Source: Sphingomonas sp. IBVSS2
GTDB taxonomy: Bacteria > Pseudomonadota > Alphaproteobacteria > Sphingomonadales > Sphingomonadaceae
Length of the DNA stretch: 64,000 nucleotides
Assembly: GCF_002127225.1 (NCBI RefSeq)
Contig: NZ_NFUR01000004.1
Coordinates: 186,001 to 250,000 of the forward strand
Reading direction: 5' to 3'
Part shown: positions 34,710 through 43,405 of the stretch, piece by piece
Numbering within the stretch: position 1 is the first letter of the stretch
How the letters are laid out: the number at the start of each line of letters is the position of its first letter
Made by a program: the position numbers and the translations under genes
Notes under the pieces: model-generated
Seen by the model: the letters and a program-made list of their open reading frames with translations, nothing else
What the model was told of the DNA's origin: nothing
Databases searched by the model: none

Positions 34710-35839
34710 TGCGCATCGCCGGAACCCTATTTGCGACGGCAGCCCTTGTCCTGGCGCTTGCGATGCCGGTCGCGCCCGCCGTCGCGCAGTCGGTGCCGCT
34801 CAAGAGCCTGGGCAGGTTCGACGGCTGGCGCGAGAATGCGCTGGTGGGCTATGGCCTGGTCACCGGCCTGGCCGGGTCGGGCGATACGCGCCGCAGCGTG
34901 GTGACGCGCCAGGCGCTGCGCAACGTGTTGAGCCGCCTGGGCACCAGCGTCACCGAGGATCAGCTCAGCAGCCGCAACGTCGCGGTGGTGATGGTCACTG
35001 CGGTGCTGCCGCCCTCGGCCAATGTCGGTGACCGGATCGACGTCACCGTCTCGTCGATCGGCGATGCGCGCAGTCTGGCGGGCGGCACGCTGATCATGAC
35101 GCCGCTGCTCGGCCCGGACCAGCGCACCTATGCCCTTGCGCAAGGGCCGCTGCTGGTGGGCGGCTATCGGTTCGATGCCGATCTGAACCAGCAGCAGCGC
35201 AACTATCCGACGACGGCGGTGCTCCAGGGTGGCGGCACCATCGAGGCGCCGGTCGAGTCCATGGTGCTGCGCGGCGGCAACGAAGTCGCGTTCCTGCTCG
35301 CGAACCCGAGCTTCTCGACGTCGCAGCGCATCGCCGAGCAGATCAACGCGCGGTTCGGCTATGGCACCGCGCTCGCGAAGAATGCCGACGAGGTCCGCAT
35401 TCGCTTCGCCGGCGCGCCGGCCGAGGTGACTGGCTTCGTGGCGCAGCTCGAGAATGTCCGGGTCGAGCCCGATATCGCGCCGCGCATCGTGATCAACGAG
35501 CGCACCGGCACGGTGGTGGCGGGCGGCGACGTGATGATCTCGAGCGTCGCGATCGCACAGGGCGACATCAAGGTGACGGTTACCGGCGAGCGCAGCGCGT
35601 CGCAGCCCGGCGGCTTCTATGGCGGCTTCGCCAATGACGTCAGCAGTCTGATCGTCACCAATACCAAGCTCGAAGTGGCGCAAGGGGTGGGGGACCAGTC
35701 GTTCCGTTTCCCCAACACCTCGGTTGCCGATCTCGTCCAGGCATTGTCGCGCGCGCATGTCGATACGCGGCGCATGATCAGCATCCTCCAGGCAATCAAG
35801 ACCGCGGGCGCGCTGCACGCGGAGATCATCGTTCAGTAG
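34709..35839 (+). CDS. flgI: Flagellar P-ring protein FlgI
   Basis: This 376-residue protein has an N-terminal signal peptide ending PVAPAVAQS and strongly conserved FlgI motifs: GWRENALVGYGLVTGLAGSG, SRNVAVVMVTAVLPP, NVGDRIDVTVSSIGDARSL, GGTLIMTPLLG, RIVINERTGTVVAGGDVMIS and VADLVQALSRAHVDTRRMIS. It forms the periplasmic P ring around the rod. Start ATG at 34709 overlaps the flgH stop by one base. Length is normal. Confidence 0.97.
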   Translation: MRIAGTLFATAALVLALAMPVAPAVAQSVPLKSLGRFDGWRENALVGYGLVTGLAGSGDTRRSVVTRQALRNVLSRLGTSVTEDQLSSRNVAVVMVTAVLPPSANVGDRIDVTVSSIGDARSLAGGTLIMTPLLGPDQRTYALAQGPLLVGGYRFDADLNQQQRNYPTTAVLQGGGTIEAPVESMVLRGGNEVAFLLANPSFSTSQRIAEQINARFGYGTALAKNADEVRIRFAGAPAEVTGFVAQLENVRVEPDIAPRIVINERTGTVVAGGDVMISSVAIAQGDIKVTVTGERSASQPGGFYGGFANDVSSLIVTNTKLEVAQGVGDQSFRFPNTSVADLVQALSRAHVDTRRMISILQAIKTAGALHAEIIVQ

Positions 35840-35857
35840 CGTGAAGAAGGTGGGGAC

Positions 35858-36202
35858 ATGGAGAGTATTTCGACGGCGCTGATCGCCAAGGCGCTCGACG
35901 GGCTTACCGCGCGCTACCAGGCGACGGCGCAGAACATCGCCAACGCGAACTCGCCCAACTATCGGCCGATCCGCGTCACGTTCGAGGACAGCCTGCGCAG
36001 CGCGGCGACGCAGGGCGGCGGAGCGATCGCCGGCGTCGAGCCCAAGGTGGAGCTCGAGCCGATGCCGCGCATCGCCAGCGAGATGCGGCTCGACCTGGAG
36101 ATCGCCAACGCCTCGCAGACCGCGATGCGCTATGGCGCGCTGCTCTCGATCCTCGGTCGCCAGATGGAGCTTGCCCGCACCATCGTGTCGGGAGGCCGTT
36201 GA
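35858..36202 (+). CDS. flgB: Flagellar rod protein FlgB
   Basis: This 114-residue protein begins MESISTALIAKALDGLTARY and has QATAQNIANANSPNYRPIRV at ~21-40, the FlgB/FlgC N-terminal rod motif, then a helical C-terminus SQTAMRYGALLSILGRQMEL. It is shorter than typical FlgB (~130-140). With FlgC and FliE it forms the rod base above the MS ring. Start at ATG 35858, 18 bases after flgI; followed by flgC after one base. Confidence 0.9.
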   Translation: MESISTALIAKALDGLTARYQATAQNIANANSPNYRPIRVTFEDSLRSAATQGGGAIAGVEPKVELEPMPRIASEMRLDLEIANASQTAMRYGALLSILGRQMELARTIVSGGR

Positions 36203-36203
36203 G

Positions 36204-36626
36204 ATGGACGCCATCGCCATCAGCCGCACCGGCCTGGACGTCGAGTGGCAGCGCCTTCAGGTGATCGCGCAGAACCTCGCCAACATCAACACGAGCCGCA
36301 CCGCCTCCGGCCAGCCCTTCCACCCGCTGCGCCTGTTGTCGGGGCCGCAAGTCGATTTCAAGCACCTGGTGCGGGCCGGCGACAAGACGCCCGGCGGCGT
36401 CGAAGTGCTGGGCGTCGAGCCGATGGCGGCGGGCACGCGCCGGGTTTATGAGCCCGGCCACCCGCATGCCGATGCCGATGGCTTCGTCACCTATCCCGAT
36501 GTCGATCACGCATCCGAAATGACGCTGCTGATCAAGACCTCGCGCGCCTATGAGGCCAATCTCACGGCGATGAGCATTGCGCAGCAAATGTATTCGCGCG
36601 CGGCCGAGCTGGGCAAGCAGTCGTGA
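36204..36626 (+). CDS. flgC: Flagellar rod protein FlgC
   Basis: The ATG at 36204 has GGAGG ten bases upstream; codons further upstream in frame overlap flgB and are not family-like. The 140-residue product has VIAQNLANINTSRTASGQPF (typical FlgC), YEPGHPHADADGFVTYPDVD at ~86-105, and C-terminal TSRAYEANLTAMSIAQQMYS. It is a proximal-rod component and is followed by fliE with overlap. Length matches FlgC. Confidence 0.95.
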   Translation: MDAIAISRTGLDVEWQRLQVIAQNLANINTSRTASGQPFHPLRLLSGPQVDFKHLVRAGDKTPGGVEVLGVEPMAAGTRRVYEPGHPHADADGFVTYPDVDHASEMTLLIKTSRAYEANLTAMSIAQQMYSRAAELGKQS

Positions 36627-36946
36627 CCGGGGTCGAGGGAATCGCGGCGATCGGCGGTGCCGATGCGGCGCCGCTCGCGATGCGCCTGGGCGAGGCGACC
36701 GCGACGGTTGCCCAGCCCGCCGGGGGCGCCGGCTTCGGCGAGGTGCTGATGAACGGGCTGCGCGGCGTCGACCAGAAGCTCGCCACGGCGGACAAGCTCG
36801 TCCAGCAGTTCACCGTGGATGATTCGGTGCCGGTGCACCAGGTCACCATGGCGCTGGAACAGGCCCGGCTTTCGGTGGAACTCGCGATGCAGGTCCGTTC
36901 GCGGATCGTCGAGGGCTATCGCGAAATCATGAACATGCCTCTCTGA
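36623..36946 (+). CDS. fliE: Flagellar hook-basal body protein FliE
   Basis: This 107-residue protein uses a GTG start overlapping the flgC stop. GGAGFGEVLMNGLRGVDQKL and PVHQVTMALEQARLSVELAM, followed by QVRSRIVEGYREIMNM, are the FliE signature region. FliE links the MS ring (FliF) to the rod and is the first axial substrate exported. fliF follows 14 bases later. Confidence 0.93.
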   Translation: MTGVEGIAAIGGADAAPLAMRLGEATATVAQPAGGAGFGEVLMNGLRGVDQKLATADKLVQQFTVDDSVPVHQVTMALEQARLSVELAMQVRSRIVEGYREIMNMPL

Positions 36947-36960
36947 CCGGCTGATCTCCG

Positions 36961-38256
36961 ATGGAAAACCCTGCTCCCGCTCCTGCCGCCGCGCGCGGAC
37001 AGCTGTACCTGTTGGGCGGCGTCTTCGGGCTCGTCCTGCTGCTGCTCGCGATCGGTTACTTCCTGTTCCTGCGCACCGACTATGTCGTGCTCGCCCAGGG
37101 GCTGCGCCCGACCGACGCCTCTGCGATCGTCGCGGAGCTGGACAAGCGCGGCGTCGCCTATCGCCTGCGCGACGGCGGCGCGACGATCCTGGTGCCGGAG
37201 GGGCAGGCCGATGCCACTCGCGTCGCGATCGCCGGGTCGGATGCGGCGGCGCGCGGGCAGATCGGCTTCGAGCTGTTCAACAAGTCCGACATGGGGCTCA
37301 CCAACTTCGCGCAGAAGATCAACTATCAGCGCGCGCTCCAGGGCGAACTGGTCCGCACCATCACGGCGATGGACGGCGTGGAGACGGCGCGCGTCCATCT
37401 CGCGCTGCCCGAAAAGGCGCTCTTCCGCGGCGACCGGGTCGATCCCAAGGCAGCGGTGACCGTCACGATGAAGCCGGGCCAGACGGCCGATCCGGCGCGC
37501 GTCTCCGGCATCCAGCAGCTGGTTGCGGCGGCCGTCCCCGATCTGCCCGAGGGCAAGGTGGTGGTGCTCGACGCCGCCGGACATGTGATCAGCCCCCCGC
37601 CTGCGGTCGACGGCGCCATGGGCGCCGAACGCCCCGCCGATATCGAGGAGCGCGGCGCGGTCGAGAATTATTATCGGGCACGGGCGCGCGGCGCGGTCGA
37701 GCGGCAGATGCCGGGCGTGCGCTTTGCCCTCCGGGTACTGCTCCTGCCGAACGGCGCGCCGCCGGCAGCCACAGCAGCCGGCGCCGATCCGACGGTGGCT
37801 CCTGCCACCGGCTGGACGCCTTCGGGCGAAGGATCCGCGCGCAACTTCCGCATGCGCATCCTGTTCATCAGCGAAGCGCCGATCAATTCGGAAGACCAGC
37901 AGATCGCGCGCAATGCCATCGTCCAGGCGACGGGGCTGGACGACCAGGCCGGGGACAGCCTGTCCTTCGAGACCGGGCCGATCGATCAGCCCGTATCTTC
38001 CCCGTCGATCGCGCAGCCCAGCCATGCGGCGGCGGGCGCGCCCATGGCGGCCGCACCGATGCCGGCCCAGGGTTTCGGCTTCGCCTGGCCGCCGATCTGG
38101 CTGTGGCTGGTTGCCGGGGTCGCCATGGCAGCAGTGCTGATCTGGCGCTTCCGCCGCCCGAGCGCCCGGATGAGCGGCGACGAGCAGGAGGCGTTCGCGC
38201 AGCGGCTGCGCCGCCAGCTCAACATGACGGAGGAGGCCGGCGATGCTGCTGCCTGA
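36961..38256 (+). CDS. fliF: MS-ring protein FliF (short form)
   Basis: This 431-residue protein has a first membrane helix at ~16-38 (GGVFGLVLLLLAIGYFLF), a YscJ/FliF domain with NYQRALQGELVRTITAMDGV and ETARVHLALPEKALF, then the FliF C-domain and a second membrane helix at ~378-399 (WLWLVAGVAMAAVLIW). FliF is normally 530-580 residues; here the periplasmic loop before the second helix is reduced and the cytoplasmic tail is ~30 residues. The tail is the FliG-binding part in other flagella. The next gene is not a recognisable fliG. Confidence 0.92.
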   Translation: MENPAPAPAAARGQLYLLGGVFGLVLLLLAIGYFLFLRTDYVVLAQGLRPTDASAIVAELDKRGVAYRLRDGGATILVPEGQADATRVAIAGSDAAARGQIGFELFNKSDMGLTNFAQKINYQRALQGELVRTITAMDGVETARVHLALPEKALFRGDRVDPKAAVTVTMKPGQTADPARVSGIQQLVAAAVPDLPEGKVVVLDAAGHVISPPPAVDGAMGAERPADIEERGAVENYYRARARGAVERQMPGVRFALRVLLLPNGAPPAATAAGADPTVAPATGWTPSGEGSARNFRMRILFISEAPINSEDQQIARNAIVQATGLDDQAGDSLSFETGPIDQPVSSPSIAQPSHAAAGAPMAAAPMPAQGFGFAWPPIWLWLVAGVAMAAVLIWRFRRPSARMSGDEQEAFAQRLRRQLNMTEEAGDAAA

Positions 38257-38593
38257 AGCCCGGCTGGATATCCTGATCGACGAACTGCGCGGCATGTCCG
38301 CCGGCGATCGCAGGGCAGTGCTCGCAAAATTGGGCGCCGAGGAGCGCCGGCGCGTCCGTGCCCGGCTCGCCGCTTCCGGGAGCGGGCCCGTCGAACCGGT
38401 CTCTCCCTATTCCGCCGATATCGCCGCGCGGCTCGAGGCGCGCGATGCCGGGCTCACCGTGGCGGGGCGGCGCGCGCTCGATGCGTTCCTGATGCCGGCG
38501 GGCAAGGGCGCCCCGCGCCCCGAGCAGGGCCGCGGCGCCTCGCTCGCCCAGGCGATGGGCGGCCTGCTGCGCCCGCGCGGCCGGCTGCCATGA
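38243..38593 (+). CDS. 116-residue protein in the usual fliG position, function unknown
   Basis: This small protein overlaps fliF by 14 bases and fliH by 4. The N-terminal half is helical: ARLDILIDELRGMSAGDRRA then VLAKLGAEERRRVRARLAAS, loosely like the short 'L.....R..vL..L..e.r..v..rl' repeats of FliG. The C-terminal half (RRALDAFLMPAG) is followed by a Gly/Arg-rich tail. FliG is ~330 residues with charged motor residues, none of which can be placed here. It may be a truncated or very divergent FliG or an unrelated adaptor. Confidence 0.6.
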   Translation: MLLPEARLDILIDELRGMSAGDRRAVLAKLGAEERRRVRARLAASGSGPVEPVSPYSADIAARLEARDAGLTVAGRRALDAFLMPAGKGAPRPEQGRGASLAQAMGGLLRPRGRLP

Positions 38594-39252
38594 CCATGCT
38601 CATCAAGCCCGATGCCGGCATTGCGGTGCGCAGCTTCATCGGCGGCTCGCGCTTGCCGGTCGAACCGAGCGAAGCGCCGGTGGCGGATCCGCGCGATGTC
38701 GAACGCGCGCGATTGCTTGCCGAAGTGGAGCGGCTCCAGCGCCAGCGCGGCGAGGACGAAGCCGCGGCGAAGCGGGCGGTGGACGTCGCGCGCGAGGAAG
38801 GCCGGCAGGAGGGGTTGGCCCAGGCCGAACGGCGTGAGGCCGACGGGATCGCCGCGGTTCGCAAGGGGCTGGAACAGGCCCGGACGGATTTCGCCGCGCG
38901 GCTGGAGTCGCTCGACCGGCTCGCCCCGGAACTCGCCCGCGCCGCGCTGGCCAAGATGTTCGCCGAAGGCGAGGGCTGGGCCGCTCCGGCGGAGGCGATG
39001 ATCGCGCGACAACTCGCTGCTCTGCGCCGATCGAGCGTGATCGCGATCCATGTGAGTCCGGAGGATTTCCCGGACGCCGCCGCGCTCGCGGCGCTTTCGG
39101 CCGGGCTCGGCACGGAAGGGCTGCGCGTCGAGACCGACCGCGCGCTGCGCGCCGGCGCCAGCCGGATCGAATGCCGGCTCGGCCAGGTCGATCTCGACGT
39201 GCGCACCCAGTGGCAGGCGCTGTCGGCGCTGCTGGCCGAGATGGCCGGATGA
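38590..39252 (+). CDS. fliH: Flagellar export ATPase regulator FliH
   Basis: This 220-residue protein has a disordered N-terminus, a long charged helical middle (RARLLAEVERLQRQRGEDEA) with ARE-EGRQEGLAQAE resembling the GxxxG-like FliH spacer, and a C-terminal domain with GLRVETDRALRAGASRIECR. The RAGASRIEC segment echoes the 'l.pGdc.ves..G.id' signature of FliH/SctL proteins. FliH holds FliI inactive and links it to the C ring. It lies directly before fliI with an ATGA overlap. Confidence 0.85.
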   Translation: MTMLIKPDAGIAVRSFIGGSRLPVEPSEAPVADPRDVERARLLAEVERLQRQRGEDEAAAKRAVDVAREEGRQEGLAQAERREADGIAAVRKGLEQARTDFAARLESLDRLAPELARAALAKMFAEGEGWAAPAEAMIARQLAALRRSSVIAIHVSPEDFPDAAALAALSAGLGTEGLRVETDRALRAGASRIECRLGQVDLDVRTQWQALSALLAEMAG

Positions 39253-40565
39253 CCATCCATCCCTTCCTGCAGCGGCTGCGCGATCTGGAGCTGGTTCATT
39301 CCATCGGCTTCGTGCGCAAGGTGGCGCATGGCCATTTCGAGGCGACCGGCCCGGCCTGCACCGTAGGTGACCTTTGCGAAGTCGCCGGGGAGGGCGCCGC
39401 CGTGCGCGTCGAAGTCGCCGCGGTGGACGAGGCCGGGCTGATCCTGGTGCCGCTGGAACAGAATTGTCAGGTGCGCCCGGGCGCCCGGGTGACCGCGCTG
39501 TCCGGCGGCGGCTCGGCAGCGGTGGGGGACGGTTTCGCCGGGCGCGCGATCGATGCGTTCGGGCGGCCCTTCGATGGCGGAGGGGAAATCGCCGTCGAGG
39601 CTCGGACGGCGCTTGCCGGATCGGTGCCGCGCCCGCTCGATCGTGCGGCGCCCCGGCGCATGGTGAAGACCGGGCTGCGCGCGATCGACGGACTGCTGAC
39701 GCTGGGCGAGGGGCAGCGCGTCGGCATCTTCGCCGCCGCGGGGGTGGGCAAGACCAGCCTGCTCGAGCAGCTCGCGGGGCAGATCGAATGCGATCGCGTG
39801 GTGCTTTGTCTGGTCGGCGAGCGGGGGCGCGAAGTCGAGGCGATCTGGCGCACGCTTGCCGCCCGCGCCGATGCGGAGCGCTTCACCCTGGTCGCCGCGA
39901 CATCCGACGAAACGGCGGCATTGCGTGCCCGGGCCGCTAATGTGGCGCTGTGCCTGGCCGAACATTGGCGCGATCGCGGCGAGCATGTGCTGCTGGTCGT
40001 GGATTCGGTCACGCGCCTTGCCATGGCGCTGCGCGAGATCGGCCTCGCCGCCGGGGAGCCGCCGACGGTGCGCGCCTATACGCCGAATGTCTTCGCGGCC
40101 CTGCCGCGCCTGGTCGAGCGGTGCGGCGCCACCGGCGGCGGCGGTGCGATCACCGCGGTGATGACCGTGCTGAGCGAGACCGACGATGTCGACGATCCGA
40201 TCGTCGAAGTGATGAAATCATTGCTCGACGGCCATATCGTGCTGTCGCGCACGCTCGCGGAGCGCGGCCATTTCCCGGCGATTGACGTGTCGCGCTCCAT
40301 CAGCCGCCAGGCGGCGCGGCTGATGGAGCGCCAGCATGCCGGCGCGGCACGCACGGCCGTGACGCAGCTCGGCGTCTATGACGAGGCACGCGTGATGATC
40401 GAGAGCGGCGTCTACAAGGACGGCGCCAATGCCGAGATCGATCAGGCGATCGCGATGCGCGCGAAGCTGATGGCGTTCCTGCGCCAGGGGCAGAACGAGA
40501 ATTCGGGTTTTGCCGATACGCTTTCGGGCCTGCGCATGGCTGCCGGGAGCAGTGGCCATGCATGA
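39249..40565 (+). CDS. fliI: Flagellum-specific ATPase FliI
   Basis: The ATG at 39249 overlaps the fliH stop; upstream in-frame codons lie within fliH and are discarded. The 438-residue protein is a clear FliI/SctN: RRMVKTGLRAIDGLLTLGEG, P-loop AAAGVGKTSL with the lysine at about residue 168, CLVGERGREVEAIW, LLVVDSVTRLAMALREIGLA (Walker B) and DDPIVEVMKSLLDGHIVLSR. FliI is a hexameric ATPase feeding export substrates to FlhA/FlhB. Length is normal. Confidence 0.97.
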   Translation: MTIHPFLQRLRDLELVHSIGFVRKVAHGHFEATGPACTVGDLCEVAGEGAAVRVEVAAVDEAGLILVPLEQNCQVRPGARVTALSGGGSAAVGDGFAGRAIDAFGRPFDGGGEIAVEARTALAGSVPRPLDRAAPRRMVKTGLRAIDGLLTLGEGQRVGIFAAAGVGKTSLLEQLAGQIECDRVVLCLVGERGREVEAIWRTLAARADAERFTLVAATSDETAALRARAANVALCLAEHWRDRGEHVLLVVDSVTRLAMALREIGLAAGEPPTVRAYTPNVFAALPRLVERCGATGGGGAITAVMTVLSETDDVDDPIVEVMKSLLDGHIVLSRTLAERGHFPAIDVSRSISRQAARLMERQHAGAARTAVTQLGVYDEARVMIESGVYKDGANAEIDQAIAMRAKLMAFLRQGQNENSGFADTLSGLRMAAGSSGHA

Positions 40566-41007
40566 TCGCCGCACCCGTCGCGCACTCGCCGACATCGCGG
40601 CGCTCCGCGTCGCGCAGCGCATGGCCGCGCATCAGGAACTGGCCGCGGCGCAGGTCCGCGAGCAAGAAGCGGCGGATGCATCGCGTCGCGCGGATCTGCG
40701 CACCGAAACGGCCGTCCAGGCCTGGGACGCGCATCTCGGCAGCGCGGACTTCGCGCCGGATTTCGCCCGCGCGCTTGCCGCCGAGCTTGTCGAGCACGGC
40801 CGGGCGAGCGCTGCCGCCCAGGCGCATCGCGCGCAAATGGTCGAGGCGTGCGCGGTTGCGGAGCGAGATTGGCACGACGGTGACGCGCATTGCCGCCTTG
40901 CCGACCGTGCGCTCGACACCAGCCGCCGCGCGCGCCGCCGCGACCGTGACGAACGCGCGCTCGATGCGCTGGCGGACCGCATAGCTTCGAACTGGAGGCG
41001 AGCATGA
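40558..41007 (+). CDS. fliJ: FliJ-like export chaperone
   Basis: This 149-residue protein starts at ATG 40558, overlapping the fliI stop by 8 bases. It is a largely helical, charged coiled-coil protein (ALADIAALRVAQRMAAHQEL, RSTPA-like Arg-rich end RRARRRDRDERALDALADRI). FliJ sequences diverge rapidly, so identification rests on size, coiled-coil character and position right after fliI. FliJ inserts into the FliI ring and couples it to FlhA. Confidence 0.7.
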   Translation: MHDRRTRRALADIAALRVAQRMAAHQELAAAQVREQEAADASRRADLRTETAVQAWDAHLGSADFAPDFARALAAELVEHGRASAAAQAHRAQMVEACAVAERDWHDGDAHCRLADRALDTSRRARRRDRDERALDALADRIASNWRRA

Positions 41008-41789
41008 TTGGACCTCTCCCGCATACCGGCCCCATGCCGCCCGAGGGGCGGGGCGATTCCGCCGACCAGCAGCACGGGCAGGCGCCGAGCGACCTGTTCG
41101 CGCAGCTGCTCGGCGCCGGCGGCGCGTTGGCGGCAGAACAGGCGGCGCTGGCCGAAGTGCCTTCTATGCCGGTTCCCGACGCTGCGCTGCTCGCCCCCGA
41201 TGTCGTTGGTGCGGACCCGGCGCGGCAACCGCCCGCGCCGCTTGCGCGCGTGTTCAACCAGGATGGCTTTTTCGGCCATGCGAGCAAGACACCGGGCCAG
41301 GCGGTAATGCTCGAGCGAGAGGAGTCGACGCTCGCACAGGCTCCGGGCCTCCCGCCGGAGGGGCTGGCCGCGGGGCTGCGCCCGGAAGCCGCGTTCCCCG
41401 CCATCCCCGGGGTCGGCACCATGGTGCGATCGGGCGCGGGGCATGGGCCGCGGATGCCCATCGCCAAGCCCGGCCAGGCGACCATCGTCGCCAAGCCGGC
41501 GAGCGGCGTAGCGGCCGCGCCGCTGGCGACCGAGGAGAATGAGGCAGCCGATCCCGTCGCGCCCCTGCGACATCGCGCCTATCGCACGCCCGGCGCCGCG
41601 CGTTCGGCGCTGCATGTGGCACTGCACGAGATCGAGAGCGGCTTGCAGATCGCGGCGCGGGTCGAGGGGCTGGACGAAGCGGAACGCCATCAGTTGCGCG
41701 ACGAGATCGCCGCGCTGCTCGGCCGCCACGGGCTTTCCGCCGCCCGGATCCAGATCAACGCCATGCCGCCACGGGAGAGTGAACGATGA
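41004..41789 (+). CDS. FliK-like hook-length candidate, poorly conserved
   Basis: This 261-residue protein overlaps the fliJ stop by 4 bases, with GGAGGCG upstream. The first ~190 residues are Pro/Ala/Gly-rich and disordered. The C-terminal ~65 are alpha/beta (GAARSALHVALHEIESGLQI, LLGRHGLSAARIQINAMP) and could correspond to a shortened FliK C-domain. The site between fliJ and flgD is where fliK is normally encoded. The canonical FliK 'L.P..LG.v.v' strands were not found, so the call is mainly positional. Confidence 0.5.
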   Translation: MIGPLPHTGPMPPEGRGDSADQQHGQAPSDLFAQLLGAGGALAAEQAALAEVPSMPVPDAALLAPDVVGADPARQPPAPLARVFNQDGFFGHASKTPGQAVMLEREESTLAQAPGLPPEGLAAGLRPEAAFPAIPGVGTMVRSGAGHGPRMPIAKPGQATIVAKPASGVAAAPLATEENEAADPVAPLRHRAYRTPGAARSALHVALHEIESGLQIAARVEGLDEAERHQLRDEIAALLGRHGLSAARIQINAMPPRESER

Positions 41790-42229
41790 TCGCGCAAACC
41801 GCGCCAGTGGGCGCCGCTGACGGCGGCAAGCAGAATGCCAGCACCGCCAATGCGGCGACCGATGCCTTCGGCCTCGGCTTCGATGCGCTGCTGAAGATCA
41901 TCCTCACCCAGCTGACCTATCAGGATCCGCTGAAGCCGATGGACAATTTCGAGTTCGTCTCGCAGCTCGCGCAATTCTCGCAGATCCAGCAGAGCCAGAC
42001 GATGAACGACCGGCTCGAGGCGCTGGTCTCGGCCCAGGCGACCAGCCAGGCGACCGGCCTGCTCGGCACCACGGTCGACGTGCCGGCGGGGGCGACCACG
42101 CTCACGGGCACGGTAACCGCGGTCACCTTCAGCAACGGTACGCCGCGGATCACGATCAAGACGGCGGACAATCGCACGATCAGCAACCTCGCGATCGCCA
42201 GCATCTCGCAAGTCAGGAAGGGGAACTAA
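41786..42229 (+). CDS. flgD: Hook-capping protein FlgD
   Basis: This 147-residue protein has the FlgD N-terminal signature FDALLKIILTQLTYQDPLKPMDNFEFVSQLAQFSQ, here seen as LLKIILTQLTYQDPLKPMDN followed by FEFVSQLAQFSQIQQSQTMN. The C-terminus is a single short beta domain (GTTVDVPAGATTLTGTVTAV). Typical FlgD is ~220 residues; this short form lacks the second C-terminal domain. FlgD caps the growing hook. It overlaps the upstream gene by 4 bases and precedes flgE by 3 bases. Confidence 0.93.
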   Translation: MIAQTAPVGAADGGKQNASTANAATDAFGLGFDALLKIILTQLTYQDPLKPMDNFEFVSQLAQFSQIQQSQTMNDRLEALVSAQATSQATGLLGTTVDVPAGATTLTGTVTAVTFSNGTPRITIKTADNRTISNLAIASISQVRKGN

Positions 42230-42232
42230 GCC

Positions 42233-43405
42233 ATGTTCGGTGCCATCTATATCGGCCTCAGTGGCCTCAACGCCTATTCCCGCGGGCTCGAGCAGGTCAG
42301 CAACAATGTTACCAATCTCAACACTTCGGGCTTCCGGGGTTCGACGGTGACGTTCCAGAACTATTATGGCAGCGGCAGCCAGGGCGGGCTTTCGCACGAC
42401 ACCGACAGCAATGGCGGCGGCAACGGCGTGGGCATCGGCCAGAGCCGGCTCGACCTGAGCGCCGGCCAGCTGCGGCAGACCGGGCGCGACCTGGACCTGG
42501 CGATCGACGGCGGCGGCTTCCTCGTCCTGATGGACGGTGACAAGATGCTCTATGCGCGCACCGGCAGCTTCGAGGTGGACAACAAGGGCTTCATTGTCCT
42601 CTCGGGCACGAAATATCGGCTGGCGACGCTCGATTCCTCCGGCCGGCCGGTGAGCCTTTCGATCGATCAGAAGCGCACCAGCGCCCCGCTCGGCAGCACC
42701 ACGATCACCTTCACGGACAATCTGTCGAACACCGCCGTCAACGCAGTCACGATCAACGACATGGTCGTGTATGACAGCAAGGGCGGCTCGCACAAATGGA
42801 GCGCGAAGTTCGAAAAGGGCACGGCTGCCGGCGATTGGACCGTCAAGATCAGCGACGAGAAGGGCGTGGTCGCGACCAAGAACCTCAAGTTCATCGGCAG
42901 CATCATCGATCCGAGCAACGCCAAGATCGAAGTCGAGGATACCACCAACAATTTCAAGGTGACCTTGGATTTCTCGGCCGTGCAATCCTATTCCTCGGGC
43001 GATGTCTCCAATCTGCGTGCATCCTCGATCGACGGGCACGGCGTGGGCGCGCTGACCACGGTTACGGTGAACGCCACCGGCAATCTCGAGCTTGCCTATT
43101 CGAACGAGCAGAAGCTCGACCTCGGCGCCGTCGCGCTCGCCGATTTCCGCGATACCCAGTCGCTGGTCGAGAAGGATGGCGGCCTGTTCACCTATAATGG
43201 CAGCGGCGAGCACATGTATCTTGCCAGCGCCGATCCTCGGGTGGGTCTGGTCAAGGCCAGGCAGCTCGAGGCCTCGAACGTCGATCTGTCCAAGCAGTTC
43301 GGCGACCTGATCCTGATTCAGCGCGGCTTCCAGGCTTCGTCGCAGATCGTCAGCGTTTCGAACGACATGATCCAGCAGCTCTTTGGCATCCGGGGCCAGG
43401 GATGA
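42233..43405 (+). CDS. flgE: Flagellar hook protein FlgE
   Basis: This 390-residue protein starts MFGAIYIGLSGLNAYSRGLE, with VSNNVTNLNTSGFRGSTVTF, DLDLAIDGGGFLVLMDGD, and a C-terminus NVDLSKQFGDLILIQRGFQA followed by SSQIVSVSNDMIQQLFGI. It has the rod-hook D0/D1 ends and a FlgE-type middle domain (AVTINDMVVYDSKGGSHKWS). An AAGGGGAA ribosome-binding site precedes the ATG. This protein polymerises into the hook. It overlaps the next gene by 4 bases. Confidence 0.96.
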   Translation: MFGAIYIGLSGLNAYSRGLEQVSNNVTNLNTSGFRGSTVTFQNYYGSGSQGGLSHDTDSNGGGNGVGIGQSRLDLSAGQLRQTGRDLDLAIDGGGFLVLMDGDKMLYARTGSFEVDNKGFIVLSGTKYRLATLDSSGRPVSLSIDQKRTSAPLGSTTITFTDNLSNTAVNAVTINDMVVYDSKGGSHKWSAKFEKGTAAGDWTVKISDEKGVVATKNLKFIGSIIDPSNAKIEVEDTTNNFKVTLDFSAVQSYSSGDVSNLRASSIDGHGVGALTTVTVNATGNLELAYSNEQKLDLGAVALADFRDTQSLVEKDGGLFTYNGSGEHMYLASADPRVGLVKARQLEASNVDLSKQFGDLILIQRGFQASSQIVSVSNDMIQQLFGIRGQG

